Shown here: positions 16,193 through 24,285 of the stretch, in pieces
How positions within the stretch are numbered: position 1 is the stretch's first letter
Layout: every line of letters starts with the position of its first letter
NCBI RefSeq assembly: GCF_029626225.1
Contig: NZ_JARUBP010000001.1
Location: 1,178,001-1,242,000 of the forward strand
Length of the DNA stretch: 64,000 nt
Origin: Asanoa sp. WMMD1127
Lineage (GTDB): Bacteria > Actinomycetota > Actinomycetes > Mycobacteriales > Micromonosporaceae
Direction: 5' to 3'
Translations under genes and position numbers: made by a program
The notes under the pieces: generated by a model
What the model saw: only the letters and a program-made list of their open reading frames with translations
What the model was told of the DNA's origin: nothing
The model's database searches: none

Positions 16193-16212
16193 GCGACGGT
16201 CGCGACCGTCGC
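16193..16212. repeat. 20-bp perfect palindrome
   Basis: GCGACGGTCG followed by its exact reverse complement, no spacer, lying between the convergent HAD phosphatase and the small unknown gene. It could be a compact terminator stem or a dimeric protein site. I see no second copy in the window. Confidence 0.55.
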
Positions 16213-16325
16213 TCCCGCCAGACACCGCTCCGCTGCCACCCCCGCGCCCGGTCACCCTCACCCCAACCCGCACCGCTCGCAACCTCGAGGCCAGCCGGCC
16301 CCGCGAGGTCACCCTGGCGGGCAAC

Positions 16326-16745
16326 TCAGCTCTCGGGCGTCCGCAACGACTCCCACGTCGCCACGAGCGCCGGATCGGGCGGGATCCTGACATCCTGCGG
16401 CCGGGTGACCGCGTCGTCCTGAGGGTCGTAGATCGTGAGTGCGTGCCACTGGGCGAGTTCGTCGATCAGGCTCAGCGCCGCGTCGCCGCACTGGGAATAG
16501 CTCAGCTGCATGCTGACGTGATCGATGCCCACATCCAGCGGCATCGACATCCACGGCGAGTCCTCGCCGTGGGGCGGCGAGTCGGGATACCGCGACCGCA
16601 GGCTCTCGTAGAAGCCAACGATCCGGTCATCCAACTCGCCTTCGACGTGGCTGCCGCTATGGCAACGCCGCACCATCGCACGCACCTGCTCGTCGGGCGC
16701 GTTGGGATCGATCGCCACCACCACAAGGCTGAAACTCACGAGCAC
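16326..16745 (-). CDS. Conserved-looking hypothetical protein
   Basis: 139 residues, acidic, no signal peptide or membrane helix. A hydrophobic strand (VSFSLVVVAIDPNAPDEQVRAMV) opens the protein, followed by DDRIVGFYESLRSRYPD and VSMQLSYSQCGDAALSLIDELAQWHALTIYDPQDD. It has the look of a small alpha/beta protein of the kind found scattered in actinobacteria. I do not recognise the family. Starts are GTG at 16745 or GTG at 16739; GGGAG upstream is better spaced for the second. It has no partner on the same strand nearby. Confidence 0.65.
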   Translation of the reverse strand: MLVSFSLVVVAIDPNAPDEQVRAMVRRCHSGSHVEGELDDRIVGFYESLRSRYPDSPPHGEDSPWMSMPLDVGIDHVSMQLSYSQCGDAALSLIDELAQWHALTIYDPQDDAVTRPQDVRIPPDPALVATWESLRTPES

Positions 16746-17291
16746 ATGCTCCCGGACCGGACCTCATCAGTCGAGGAGATCAGCACCACGCGAACCGCAA
16801 GGCCGCACTGGGTTCAAGGCCGGCCGCTGCGGTGAGGCCCCGCGTTCGTGGCCATGCATTCGGCACAACGACCCGCCCCGATCGCGCGGGCCGCTCGCTC
16901 CCGGCCTAGTGGATCAAATTCGGCGAAGCCAGCATGCAGTGGTACACCGGCGTCGGGGATGTCCGTGGCGACGCGGGACCCTACGCGTGCCGACCCACCA
17001 GGCCCGGTCGGCGGCGGTCGGCCCCGTCGGGCCCAGGACCGATACGCGCCGGCCTCCCCGGCGCCTTCGCGCCGCCGGAGCGACGACGTGCTTCGCCGGC
17101 GGTACACGCTTTGGCATGTGCGTACATGCGGAAGCATGTGCGGTCGACGGGAAGCACCCGCAAGCGGGAGCCGCGTTGATGTGCAACGGACAAGCAGGTG
17201 CGACGGCGCAGCCAGCGCCGCTTCAGCAGCGCGGGTTGGGAGCACCGGGTGCAGGGCACGAGAGTTCCCAGCCCCGCACCCGCAGTGCGAA
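16746..17291. other. 546-base region without a supported gene
   Basis: Several frames are open here, but their translations are low-complexity Arg/Pro/Ala mixes without family resemblance or ribosome sites, so I call none. A short element at 17114-17139 repeats GCATGT: a hairpin GCATGT-GCGT-ACATGC followed by a third GCATGT. Nothing else is recognised. It separates the unknown gene from the end of the dehydrogenase gene of the IclR regulon. Confidence 0.5.
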
Positions 17292-18602
17292 TCAAGAAGC
17301 GGTGGGTGCCCAGGGAAGGGGGTCGCCCGCGTACTTGTGGGCGCGGACGTCGCCGGAGCGGGCGTGGCCCTCGAAGAGTTCCACTCGGGCCGCTCGGCCG
17401 CACAGGCGGCCCAGGTCGACGCTTGCTTCGCGGTTGGTGACTTCCTGGTAGGTGACCGTTTTCAGGTACTTGCCGACCCACAGGCCGCCCGTGTAGCGGG
17501 CCGCGCCGCGTGTCGGCAGCGTGTGGTTCGTGCCGATGACCTTGTCGCCGTAGGAGACGCAGGTTTCCTCACCCAGGAACAGGGCGCCGTAGTTGCGCAT
17601 CGCGGTCAGCGCGTCCCGCGGGGACGCGGTCAGGACCTGGACGTGTTCCGACGCGTACTCGTCGGCCAGCGCGAAAGCCTCCGCCAGGTCCGCGACCACC
17701 GCCACCTCGCCGTGGTCGCGCCAGGCCGGCGCCGCGAAGTCGCGGGTGGGCATGCCCGGCAGGATCTGCTCGATCAGGGCCATGACCTCGCGGGCCAGGG
17801 GCTCCGAGTCCGTGATCAGGATGGCGGGCGAGTCCGGACCGTGTTCGGCCTGGCTGAGCAGGTCGACCGCGACCACGAACGGGTCCGCGGCGCCGTCGGC
17901 GATCACGAGGATCTCGGTCGGGCCGGCGAACAGGTCGATGCCCACCTCACCGAAGAGCTGCCGCTTCGCCTCCGCCACGTAGGCGTTGCCCGGGCCGGCC
18001 AGCAGGTCGACCTTGCCGATGGTCTCCGTGCCGAGGGCCATCGCGGCCACCGCCTGGGTGCCGCCCAGCAGGTAGATCTCGTCGGCGCCGGCCAGGTGCA
18101 GCGCGGCGATCGTGGCCGCGGGGATCTCGCCGCGGATCGGGGGCGTGCAGGACGCCACCCGGGCGACGCCGGCCACCTTGGCGGTCACGACCGTCATGTG
18201 GGCCGACGCGACCAGCGGATAGCGGCCACCCGGCACATAGGCGCCGGCCGCCGACACCGGGATGTTCTTCTGGCCCAGGAACACGCCCGGGGACACCTCG
18301 GCCTCGAAGTCCCGCAGGGAGTCCTTCTGCCGCTGCGCGAAGTCGCGTACCCGGGCCTGCACGGTTTTGATGTCGGCGATCGCCTGCTCCGGCACGGTCG
18401 CGACGATCTGCTCGATCTCCGCGTCGCCGAGCCGGAACGACTCGGGCGACCAGTTGTCGAACTTCTCGGAGTACTCCCGGACCGCCGCGTCGCCGCGGGC
18501 GCGGAGGTCCGCGATCACGGCCGCGACCGTTTCGCGTACACCGCGGGATTGGGCGTCGTCGTGGGTCACCGGGGGTGCCGACTTGAGATAGCGCGCCGCC
18601 AT
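17292..18602 (-). CDS. Histidinol-dehydrogenase-family enzyme, HpsN-like catabolic type
   Basis: About 436 residues, full length for the HisD fold. Typical elements are GAYVPGGRYPLVASAHM, ASCTPP, VDLLAGPGNAYVAEAKR, LFAGPTEILVIAD, LLSQAEHGPDS and LPTRGAARYTGGLWVGKYLK. HisD-type enzymes make two NAD-dependent, zinc-dependent oxidations of an amino alcohol. HpsN-type relatives oxidise other primary alcohols such as dihydroxypropanesulfonate. No other his gene is near, and the gene belongs to the IclR regulon, so I infer oxidation of an alcohol intermediate to a carboxylate in catabolism. The ATG at 18602 has GGAGG nine bases upstream. It lies 21 bases after the PIG-L gene. Confidence 0.85.
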   Translation of the reverse strand: MAARYLKSAPPVTHDDAQSRGVRETVAAVIADLRARGDAAVREYSEKFDNWSPESFRLGDAEIEQIVATVPEQAIADIKTVQARVRDFAQRQKDSLRDFEAEVSPGVFLGQKNIPVSAAGAYVPGGRYPLVASAHMTVVTAKVAGVARVASCTPPIRGEIPAATIAALHLAGADEIYLLGGTQAVAAMALGTETIGKVDLLAGPGNAYVAEAKRQLFGEVGIDLFAGPTEILVIADGAADPFVVAVDLLSQAEHGPDSPAILITDSEPLAREVMALIEQILPGMPTRDFAAPAWRDHGEVAVVADLAEAFALADEYASEHVQVLTASPRDALTAMRNYGALFLGEETCVSYGDKVIGTNHTLPTRGAARYTGGLWVGKYLKTVTYQEVTNREASVDLGRLCGRAARVELFEGHARSGDVRAHKYAGDPLPWAPTAS

Positions 18603-18623
18603 GGCCACCAACCTCCAACAGAT

Positions 18624-19466
18624 CTAGAGCGGGTACGTCGCCCGCAGGTCGAGCCGGCTGTACGTGATGTGCCGGGTCAGCACGTCCTCGCTGCGCGCCG
18701 CCTCGGTGACCGGCAGCAGCGTGTGCGTCTCGTTGTTCATGCGATAGAACGCCTCGGCGAAATTGACGCCCGCCACCCGGCCGTTCTCACCGTTGTTGGC
18801 CTCGATGAGCTTGCGCGCGAACAGGCCCGAGTAGCCCTGGCTGTCGAAGCAGTCCATCGCGGCGACCTTCTTGCCGACGACGTCGGTGATGTCGATGTAG
18901 ACGTCGTTGCGCATGCCGTAGAGGCTCAGCCCGTCGCCGGCGATCACCGGCAGCGAGGTGAAGAAGACCTGCTTGACGTGGAACTCGGCGCGGTCGTCGA
19001 GGTTGCGCAGGAAGGCGCCGGCGCGACCGAGCGCCGCCAGCACCGTCACGGTGGCGACCGTGTGCATGTTGGCGGCCGCCACCGGGTTGACCGGGTAGTC
19101 GCAGATCACCACGTCCGGCCGCTCGATCGCGAGTTGTTCGGCGACCTGGTCGACCACGTCCTCGCGGAGGGCCGCGTAGTTGTCGTCGAGGTCCAGCGTG
19201 ATCACCTTCGAGATGCCGATGATCTCGGCGGCCCGCTCCAGCTCGCCCTTCTTGTGGGCGACGATGTCGTCCAGAGCGGCGTCGGTGATCGACGCGTCCG
19301 GCTGGTCCTTGCGCCACTCCTCCGCGTAGCGGTTGGCGTGGATGCGCCCGCCGTGCGTGAGGATCAGCGCGACCACCTCGTCACCCGCGGCCGCGTGCCG
19401 GGCCAGGGTGCCGCCGCAGTTCGTGATCGTGTCCGCCGGATGGGCGTAGATGGTCATGACCTTCAT
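18624..19466 (-). CDS. PIG-L family de-N-acetylase-like protein
   Basis: 280 residues. The N-terminal motif is YAHPADTITNCGG: His9 and Asp12 are in the zinc-ligand positions of the AHPDDE motif. The residue aligned with the catalytic base Asp is Ala11. A later AANMHTVAT carries the likely third ligand. PIG-L enzymes remove acetyl from N-acetylglucosaminyl or similar amides. With the base changed, the chemistry may differ or use another residue. First gene of a two-gene unit with the HpsN-like dehydrogenase. A palindromic operator starts 15 bases before the ATG, and no good ribosome site is seen. Confidence 0.8.
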   Translation of the reverse strand: MKVMTIYAHPADTITNCGGTLARHAAAGDEVVALILTHGGRIHANRYAEEWRKDQPDASITDAALDDIVAHKKGELERAAEIIGISKVITLDLDDNYAALREDVVDQVAEQLAIERPDVVICDYPVNPVAAANMHTVATVTVLAALGRAGAFLRNLDDRAEFHVKQVFFTSLPVIAGDGLSLYGMRNDVYIDITDVVGKKVAAMDCFDSQGYSGLFARKLIEANNGENGRVAGVNFAEAFYRMNNETHTLLPVTEAARSEDVLTRHITYSRLDLRATYPL

Positions 19467-19480
19467 GGTTGTCCAGCGAA

Positions 19481-19499
19481 CGTGAAACGCCGTTCCATG
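19481..19499. promoter_or_regulatory. IclR-type operator of the PIG-L/dehydrogenase unit
   Basis: Read on the minus strand: CATGGAA, five bases, TTTCACG. It is the same motif as at three other promoters of the cluster (23011, 32596 and 32667). It lies 15 bases upstream of the PIG-L start, so bound protein would block or position polymerase there. Confidence 0.7.
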
Positions 19500-19515
19500 T
19501 CAATAAGGAGCGAGG

Positions 19516-20604
19516 TCAGTAGCGGGCGGAGATTTCCCACCGCTCGACCGCCACGTCGCCGCGCACCGCGTACAGGTGGCTCCACATGTTGGTCGTGCCG
19601 CAGGCATGGTTGGGCACCAGCCGCACCAGGTCGCCCACCGCCAGCGGGACCTCGCCGCCGTCGGACAGGAACCCGTGCTCCTCGTTGGCTTCCGGGAACG
19701 TGACGTCCGCCCGGTCGAGCACCACGCCCACGCCACCGGCCGCGGCGATCGTGTCGGAGCTCATCGCCTTGATGCCGGCGTCGATGATCGGCCTACCGGC
19801 CCGCTGCACGGACGCCACGCGGGCCAGCACCGTCTGCGCGCACTGGTCCAGCGAGCAGCTGCCGAGCCGCGTCTGGTTGCCGTCGAAGTAGACGTAGGTG
19901 CCCGGTCGGCCCTCGGTGATGCCGGGCACGAACGGCGCCGAGGTCGCGCCCGGCGTCGACCCGACCGAGACGACCTCGACCGGCAGTCCGGCGGCCCGCA
20001 GCGCATCGGCGACCGACACCAGCAGCGTCCCGGCCGCCGCGCCGGCCTGCTCCAGGTCCGGTCGCGAGGCCAGCACCGAGATGTGTCCCTCGTGGGTCAG
20101 CACTCCGCGCAGCCGCAGGCCGGGCAGCGCCGCGATCGCGGTGGCCGTCGCGACGGCCGACGCCGGCTCGACGCCGAGCCGGGCGTGCCCGGTGTTGATC
20201 TCCAGCACGAACGGCACGGTGACCCCGGCCGTCACGGCCGCCGCCGACAGCGGCCGCGCGGCCTCCACCGAGTCGAGCGACACGGTCAGCCCGCCGCCGT
20301 GCTGCGCGATCGAGTCGACCACGAACGCCACCTTGCGGGGCCCGATCGGGATGTGCGCCCAGAGCAGGTCGCCGACGCCGCGCGACTGCAGCCAGGCCAC
20401 CTCGGCGGCGGTCGAGCAGGTGAAGCCGATCGCGCCCGCGTCGAGCTGCCGGCGGGCGACCTCCCAGCACTTGGAGGTCTTGATGTGGGGGCGCAGCGCG
20501 ACGCCCGCAGCCGCGAACGCCCCGGCCATCGCGGCGATGTTGCGCTCGAGCCGGTCGAGGTCGACCAGCAGCGCCGGGGTCGGCAGCGCGGACAGCGGGA
20601 TCAT
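19516..20604 (-). CDS. D-threonine aldolase/D-serine dehydratase-like PLP enzyme
   Basis: 362 residues with the alanine-racemase-type barrel at the N-terminus (TPALLVDLDRLERNIAAMA) and the PLP lysine in LRPHIKTSK (about Lys42). The C-terminal D-serine dehydratase-like domain ends with NHACGTTN, a His-x-Cys zinc pair as in eukaryotic-type D-serine dehydratase; D-threonine aldolases usually have His-x-Asp. It should act on a beta-hydroxy D-amino acid by elimination or retro-aldol cleavage. The ATG overlaps the preceding amidohydrolase stop (ATGA). Last gene of the three-gene unit that begins with the D-aminoacylase. Confidence 0.85.
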   Translation of the reverse strand: MIPLSALPTPALLVDLDRLERNIAAMAGAFAAAGVALRPHIKTSKCWEVARRQLDAGAIGFTCSTAAEVAWLQSRGVGDLLWAHIPIGPRKVAFVVDSIAQHGGGLTVSLDSVEAARPLSAAAVTAGVTVPFVLEINTGHARLGVEPASAVATATAIAALPGLRLRGVLTHEGHISVLASRPDLEQAGAAAGTLLVSVADALRAAGLPVEVVSVGSTPGATSAPFVPGITEGRPGTYVYFDGNQTRLGSCSLDQCAQTVLARVASVQRAGRPIIDAGIKAMSSDTIAAAGGVGVVLDRADVTFPEANEEHGFLSDGGEVPLAVGDLVRLVPNHACGTTNMWSHLYAVRGDVAVERWEISARY

Positions 20605-21434
20605 GCGAGCCCCAGTGCTTCGCGCGGGTCGCCGTCGAGCAGCCACTCGATGGTCTCCGGCTTGATCGCCGGCAGTCCCGACGGACGCATCGACGCCAGC
20701 GACCGCAGACCGGCCACCGCCTCGCCCGGCGTCCACATCGGATAGTCGGAGCCGAACAGGAGCTTCGAGGTGACGCCCCACTCCTGGGCCCGGACGAGCG
20801 CCATGAACCCGTCGAGCGGCCGGGCCCACGAGGCCGACACGTCGCCGAAGACGTTGCGGGCCTTCCGCAGCACGACGATCGTCTCGCGCTGCCACGGGTG
20901 GCCGAGGTGGGCGATGATCTGCTTGAGGTCGGGGTGGCGGCGGGCCACGTCGTCGACCAGCAGCGGGTTGGTCAGCTCCAGGCGGCCCTCCGGACTGGGC
21001 GTGGTGCCCATGTGCCAGAGCACGATCAGCCCGGCCTCGGTCGCCGCCCGGAAGAACGGGTCGTGCGCCTCGTCGCGCGGGTCGAAGTGGGCCAGCACCG
21101 GGTAGAGCTTGATGCCGCGCAGCCCGCGCGCGATGCCGTCGGCCAACTGATCCAGCACGTCGGCGTCGGACAGGTCGAGCGCCATGAAGCCGATCGTGTT
21201 GGTCGAGGTCTGCGCGCAGAACTGCTCGACGTACTCGTTGGGTGTGATCACGCCGGCCCGGGTGGCTCGCATGCCGAACACGAACGCCAGGTCGACGCCG
21301 GCCGCGGCCATCGCCTCGTCGTACTGCTCGGGCGTGCGGTCCGCGTACTCGTGGCCGTAGACGGGCTGCCAGTTGCGATGCCACTCGCAACCCCAGTGTT
21401 CGGCCAGATGGCAATGGGTGTGTACGTCGATCAT
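20601..21434 (-). CDS. Amidohydrolase family 2 metal-dependent hydrolase/decarboxylase
   Basis: 277 residues. MIDVHTHCHL gives the HxH pair (His5, His7). Further metal or catalytic histidines lie in IVLWHMGTT and IIAHLGHPW, and the aspartate is in LLFGSDYPMW. This is the ACMSD/LigW/LigJ-like branch, whose members hydrolyse lactones or decarboxylate carboxylic acids. Starts inside the stop of the D-aminoacylase gene and ends inside the start of the PLP-enzyme gene, so the three are tightly coupled. The exact substrate cannot be told from sequence. Confidence 0.85.
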   Translation of the reverse strand: MIDVHTHCHLAEHWGCEWHRNWQPVYGHEYADRTPEQYDEAMAAAGVDLAFVFGMRATRAGVITPNEYVEQFCAQTSTNTIGFMALDLSDADVLDQLADGIARGLRGIKLYPVLAHFDPRDEAHDPFFRAATEAGLIVLWHMGTTPSPEGRLELTNPLLVDDVARRHPDLKQIIAHLGHPWQRETIVVLRKARNVFGDVSASWARPLDGFMALVRAQEWGVTSKLLFGSDYPMWTPGEAVAGLRSLASMRPSGLPAIKPETIEWLLDGDPREALGLA

Positions 21435-23002
21435 GTCGAGCCCTTCAGGATCAAACCAGCGCGTGCGCCGGTGTGTGCTCCCCCGTCGATGGTGACCACG
21501 CCGTTGACCAGCACCAGGTCGATGCCGGCGGCGAACTGGTGCGGCGCCGTGAAGGTGGCCCGGTCGGCCAGCCGGTCCGGGTCGAAGACCACCACGTCGG
21601 CCGGGGCGCCTGGGCGGAGCACGCCGCGGTCGCGCAGCCCGACCCGGGCCGCCGGGGCCGACGTGCAGCGCCGCACCGCGTCCGGCAGGTCGGTGGCGTA
21701 CTGCCGGAGATAGCGCGGAAACGTGCCGTAGCTGCGGGGATGCGGGACGCCCGCGCCGGTCGCGCCGCCCGGGTCGAGCGCGAGCCCGTCGGAGGCCACC
21801 ACGGCCGCCGGGTGGCCGAGCACCGCGCGCAGATCGTCCTCGCTGCGACCGCCGGCCGTCATCAGCACCCCGTTGCCGAGCTCCGCCAGCAGGTCGAGCG
21901 TGATCTCGGCGCCGTCGACGCCGGCCGTCTCCGCGAGCCCGGCAATCGTCCGCCCCACCACCGGGTCCGGCACGGGCCGGTTGGTCCAGCTCAGCGTCAG
22001 CTCGTCCCAGCCCGTCGGCCGGTCGACCCAGGCCGCCCGCACCTCGGCCCGCACCGACGGGTCGCGCAGCCGCGGCGCCCAGACCAGCGGGCCGCCCTCC
22101 TGGATGTGCGCGGGGAGCAGCTGCGAGAGCGGCGCGTTGCCGTGCAGGTAGGGATAGATGTCGACGCCGATGTCGCAGCCGTCGGCGTTGGCCTCGTCGA
22201 CCAGGTCGAGCGCCCGCCGCACCGCGCCCCAGTTGCGCCGGCCGACGGCGGCCAGATGCGAGATCTGCGTACGCACGCCCGTTTCCCGAGCGACCCCCAC
22301 CGCCTGGGCGACCGAGTCCAGCAGGTCGTCGTCGTAGTTCCGCACGTGCCAGGTGAAGACCCGATCCCGCGCGGCCACCACCGAAGCCAGTGCGAGCAGT
22401 TCGGCGTCGCGCACGTAGGGCAGCGGCGCGTAGACGAGCCCGGTGGAGAGCCCGACCGCGCCGGCGTCGAGCGCCGCGCCGAGCAGCCCGCACATCCGGT
22501 CGATCTCGTCCGGGCCGGCCGGTTGGTCGCCGAAGCCCACCACGGACGCGTGCAGCGCCAGATGACCGACCAGCGTCGCCACGTTGAGGCCGGGGCCCGC
22601 CGCGCCGAGCACGGCCAGATAGCCCGCGAGATCCGGCCACGACCAGTCGACCGCGGGATCCAGGTCGAGATAGGCGACCGCCTGCCGGATCGGTTCGAGC
22701 GCCGCGCCCGGCGCCACCGGCCCGACGCCCAGGCCGCAGTTGCCGACCACCTCGGTGGTCACGCCCTGGTGCACCTTGCTCAGCCCGCGCGGGTCCGACA
22801 GCAGCGTCAGGTCGGAGTGGGTGTGGATGTCGACGAAACCCGGGCACACGACGAGCCCCGTGACGTCGTGCACCACCGGCGCCGAGAAGCCGGAACCGAT
22901 GGCCACGATCCGCCCCGAGCGCATCAGGACGTCGGCCTCGATGCCCGGCCGGCCCGAGCCGTCGATCACCAGCCCGCCGGAAAGCAGCAGCTCCTCAGCC
23001 AT
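21431..23002 (-). CDS. N-acyl-D-amino-acid deacylase (D-aminoacylase)
   Basis: 523 residues, the usual length. The metal site has HTHSD (His60, His62) and the family cysteine in VVGNCGLG (Cys89). Conserved LSTGLVYAP, HVRNYDDDLLDSVAQA and TQISHLAAVGR follow, and ASDG carries the catalytic aspartate. Such enzymes hydrolyse N-acyl-D-amino acids to a carboxylate and a D-amino acid in the cytoplasm. This fits the downstream D-amino-acid-type PLP enzyme. ATG at 23002. The gene diverges from RidA with only 34 bases between them, which hold the shared operator. Confidence 0.9.
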   Translation of the reverse strand: MAEELLLSGGLVIDGSGRPGIEADVLMRSGRIVAIGSGFSAPVVHDVTGLVVCPGFVDIHTHSDLTLLSDPRGLSKVHQGVTTEVVGNCGLGVGPVAPGAALEPIRQAVAYLDLDPAVDWSWPDLAGYLAVLGAAGPGLNVATLVGHLALHASVVGFGDQPAGPDEIDRMCGLLGAALDAGAVGLSTGLVYAPLPYVRDAELLALASVVAARDRVFTWHVRNYDDDLLDSVAQAVGVARETGVRTQISHLAAVGRRNWGAVRRALDLVDEANADGCDIGVDIYPYLHGNAPLSQLLPAHIQEGGPLVWAPRLRDPSVRAEVRAAWVDRPTGWDELTLSWTNRPVPDPVVGRTIAGLAETAGVDGAEITLDLLAELGNGVLMTAGGRSEDDLRAVLGHPAAVVASDGLALDPGGATGAGVPHPRSYGTFPRYLRQYATDLPDAVRRCTSAPAARVGLRDRGVLRPGAPADVVVFDPDRLADRATFTAPHQFAAGIDLVLVNGVVTIDGGAHTGARAGLILKGST

Positions 23003-23010
23003 GGGCAACC

Positions 23011-23033
23011 CACATGGAATGTGGTTCCATGTG
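23011..23033. promoter_or_regulatory. IclR-type operator between D-aminoacylase and ridA
   Basis: Perfect nine-base arms CACATGGAA / TTCCATGTG with a five-base centre. It is the best copy of the cluster motif. TGGAA-N5-TTCCA is the geometry of the E. coli IclR consensus (TGGAAATNATTTCCA). It sits between the two divergent start codons (23002 and 23037), so one bound dimer would control both units. Confidence 0.8.
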
Positions 23034-23036
23034 CCA

Positions 23037-23414
23037 ATGATCGAGAGGTTCCACCCCGAAGGGGTCCCCGCACCCGTAGTCCCGCTGTCGACCGCCACCA
23101 AGGCCGGCGACTTCGTCTTCGTCTCCGGCCAGGTGGCGACGGACGCCGAGAACAAGGTTTACATCGGCGACTTCACCCGCGAGGTCGACGGCGCACTGGA
23201 CAATGTGGAGGCCGCCCTGGCCGCCGCCGGCGCGCGCCCCGACCAGATCGTGAAGATCGGCGCGTTCCTGTCCAACGCGATCCTGTTCGCGCCGTTCAAC
23301 GAGGTCTACCGTCGCCGCTTCCCGGAGGCGCCGCCGGCCCGCACCACGGTGGTGGTCGCCTTCGGCCACCCCGACGTGCGCGTCGAGATCGAGGCGATCG
23401 CCTACGTGGGTTAG
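23037..23414 (+). CDS. RidA family enamine/imine deaminase
   Basis: 125 residues, single-domain YjgF/YER057c fold. Key parts are STATKAGDFVFVSGQVATDAENKVYIGDF, VEAALAAAGARPDQIVKIGAFLSN, FPEAPPARTTVVV (the substrate-binding arginine) and VEIEAIAYVG. RidA proteins release ammonia from reactive enamines formed by PLP enzymes. That fits the D-serine-dehydratase-like and aminotransferase genes of this cluster. The ATG lies only three bases after the operator and has no ribosome site, suggesting a leaderless transcript. Convergent with the IclR gene. Confidence 0.92.
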   Translation: MIERFHPEGVPAPVVPLSTATKAGDFVFVSGQVATDAENKVYIGDFTREVDGALDNVEAALAAAGARPDQIVKIGAFLSNAILFAPFNEVYRRRFPEAPPARTTVVVAFGHPDVRVEIEAIAYVG

Positions 23415-23422
23415 GGCCTGAC

Positions 23423-24274
23423 TCATGAGCGACCGGCGACCCGGAGGGAACGGTGCACGATGCGCAGCGCCGTGACGAAGTCCGGGTCGTCGGTCACGGC
23501 CTTGGCCACCTCGTCGAGGGCCGCGACGTAGGCGTGCTGCCGGGCCGTGCTGAACTCGCCCGCCGGCCCGGACACGCTGACCGCGGCGAGGCAGTCGCCG
23601 TCGACCCGCACCGGCACCGCCACGCACCGCAGGCCCACGCTGCGCTCGTTGTCGTCGAGCGCGAACCCCCGCCGGGACACCTTCTTGAGGTCCTTGCGCA
23701 GGTCGGCCAGGGTGACCAGGGTGTTCTCGGTAAACGCGGGGAACGGCTCGGCCGGCACCGCCGCGGGCAGTTGCGCGTCGGGCAGCTCCGAGAGCAGCAC
23801 CTTGCCCAGCCCCGTGGCGTAGGTGTGGTCGCGGGCGCCGAGCGCCGTGGTGAACCGCAGCGGCCGGTCCGGCTCGGCCACGCAGATGTGCAGCACCTGG
23901 TCGCCGTCGAGCACGCCCAGGTTGGCCGTCTGCCCGGTGCTGGCCGCGACGGGCTGGAGGTAGCGCTCGGCGACCACCGTCAGGTCCAGCGTGGACACGT
24001 ACGCCGCCGCCAGCCGCTGGACCTTGTGCCCGAGCCGGTAGGACGGACGGTCGTCGACGCGGACCAAATATTCCATCTCGGACAGCACCGCCAGCAGGCG
24101 CACCAGCGTGCTCTTGGGCAACGCCGTCGACTCGCTAAACTCGGTGAGCGTCAACGGCTCCGGGGCCGCGGCCAGCATCTCCAGCAGCGCGAGGCCGCGG
24201 GCGAGCGCGTTGGCGTGGTAGTTCGCCGACGCCGGCTTGGCGTCGTCGACGGAGGTGCGGGGTGCTCTCGGCAT
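23423..24274 (-). CDS. IclR family transcriptional regulator of the catabolic cluster
   Basis: 283 residues. The N-terminal winged helix (ALARGLALLEMLAAAPEPLTLTEFSESTALPKSTLVRLLAVLSEMEYL) precedes the IclR effector domain (ILRLGHKVQRL-like part, ERYLQPVAASTGQTANLGVLDGDQVLHI, TYATGLGKVLLSELPD, RGFALDDNERSVGLRCVAVPV). It binds DNA as a dimer or tetramer and senses a pathway compound. ATG at 24274 has AGGAGA upstream. It starts 11 bases after the ABC ATPase gene, so it is the last gene of the long minus-strand unit and is probably controlled by its own operator at 32596. Confidence 0.9.
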   Translation of the reverse strand: MPRAPRTSVDDAKPASANYHANALARGLALLEMLAAAPEPLTLTEFSESTALPKSTLVRLLAVLSEMEYLVRVDDRPSYRLGHKVQRLAAAYVSTLDLTVVAERYLQPVAASTGQTANLGVLDGDQVLHICVAEPDRPLRFTTALGARDHTYATGLGKVLLSELPDAQLPAAVPAEPFPAFTENTLVTLADLRKDLKKVSRRGFALDDNERSVGLRCVAVPVRVDGDCLAAVSVSGPAGEFSTARQHAYVAALDEVAKAVTDDPDFVTALRIVHRSLRVAGRS

Positions 24275-24285
24275 TGTGGACTCTC

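Noticed and set aside
17292-18602. Gene of histidine biosynthesis
   Set aside because: Although the fold is HisD, no other his gene is near, and operon and operator tie it to the catabolic regulon.
16848-19703. Open frame of about 950 codons on the plus strand opposite the dehydrogenase and PIG-L genes
   Set aside because: Its translation is Arg/Val/His/Gly-rich without family resemblance. It is the GC-driven antisense shadow of two well-recognised genes.
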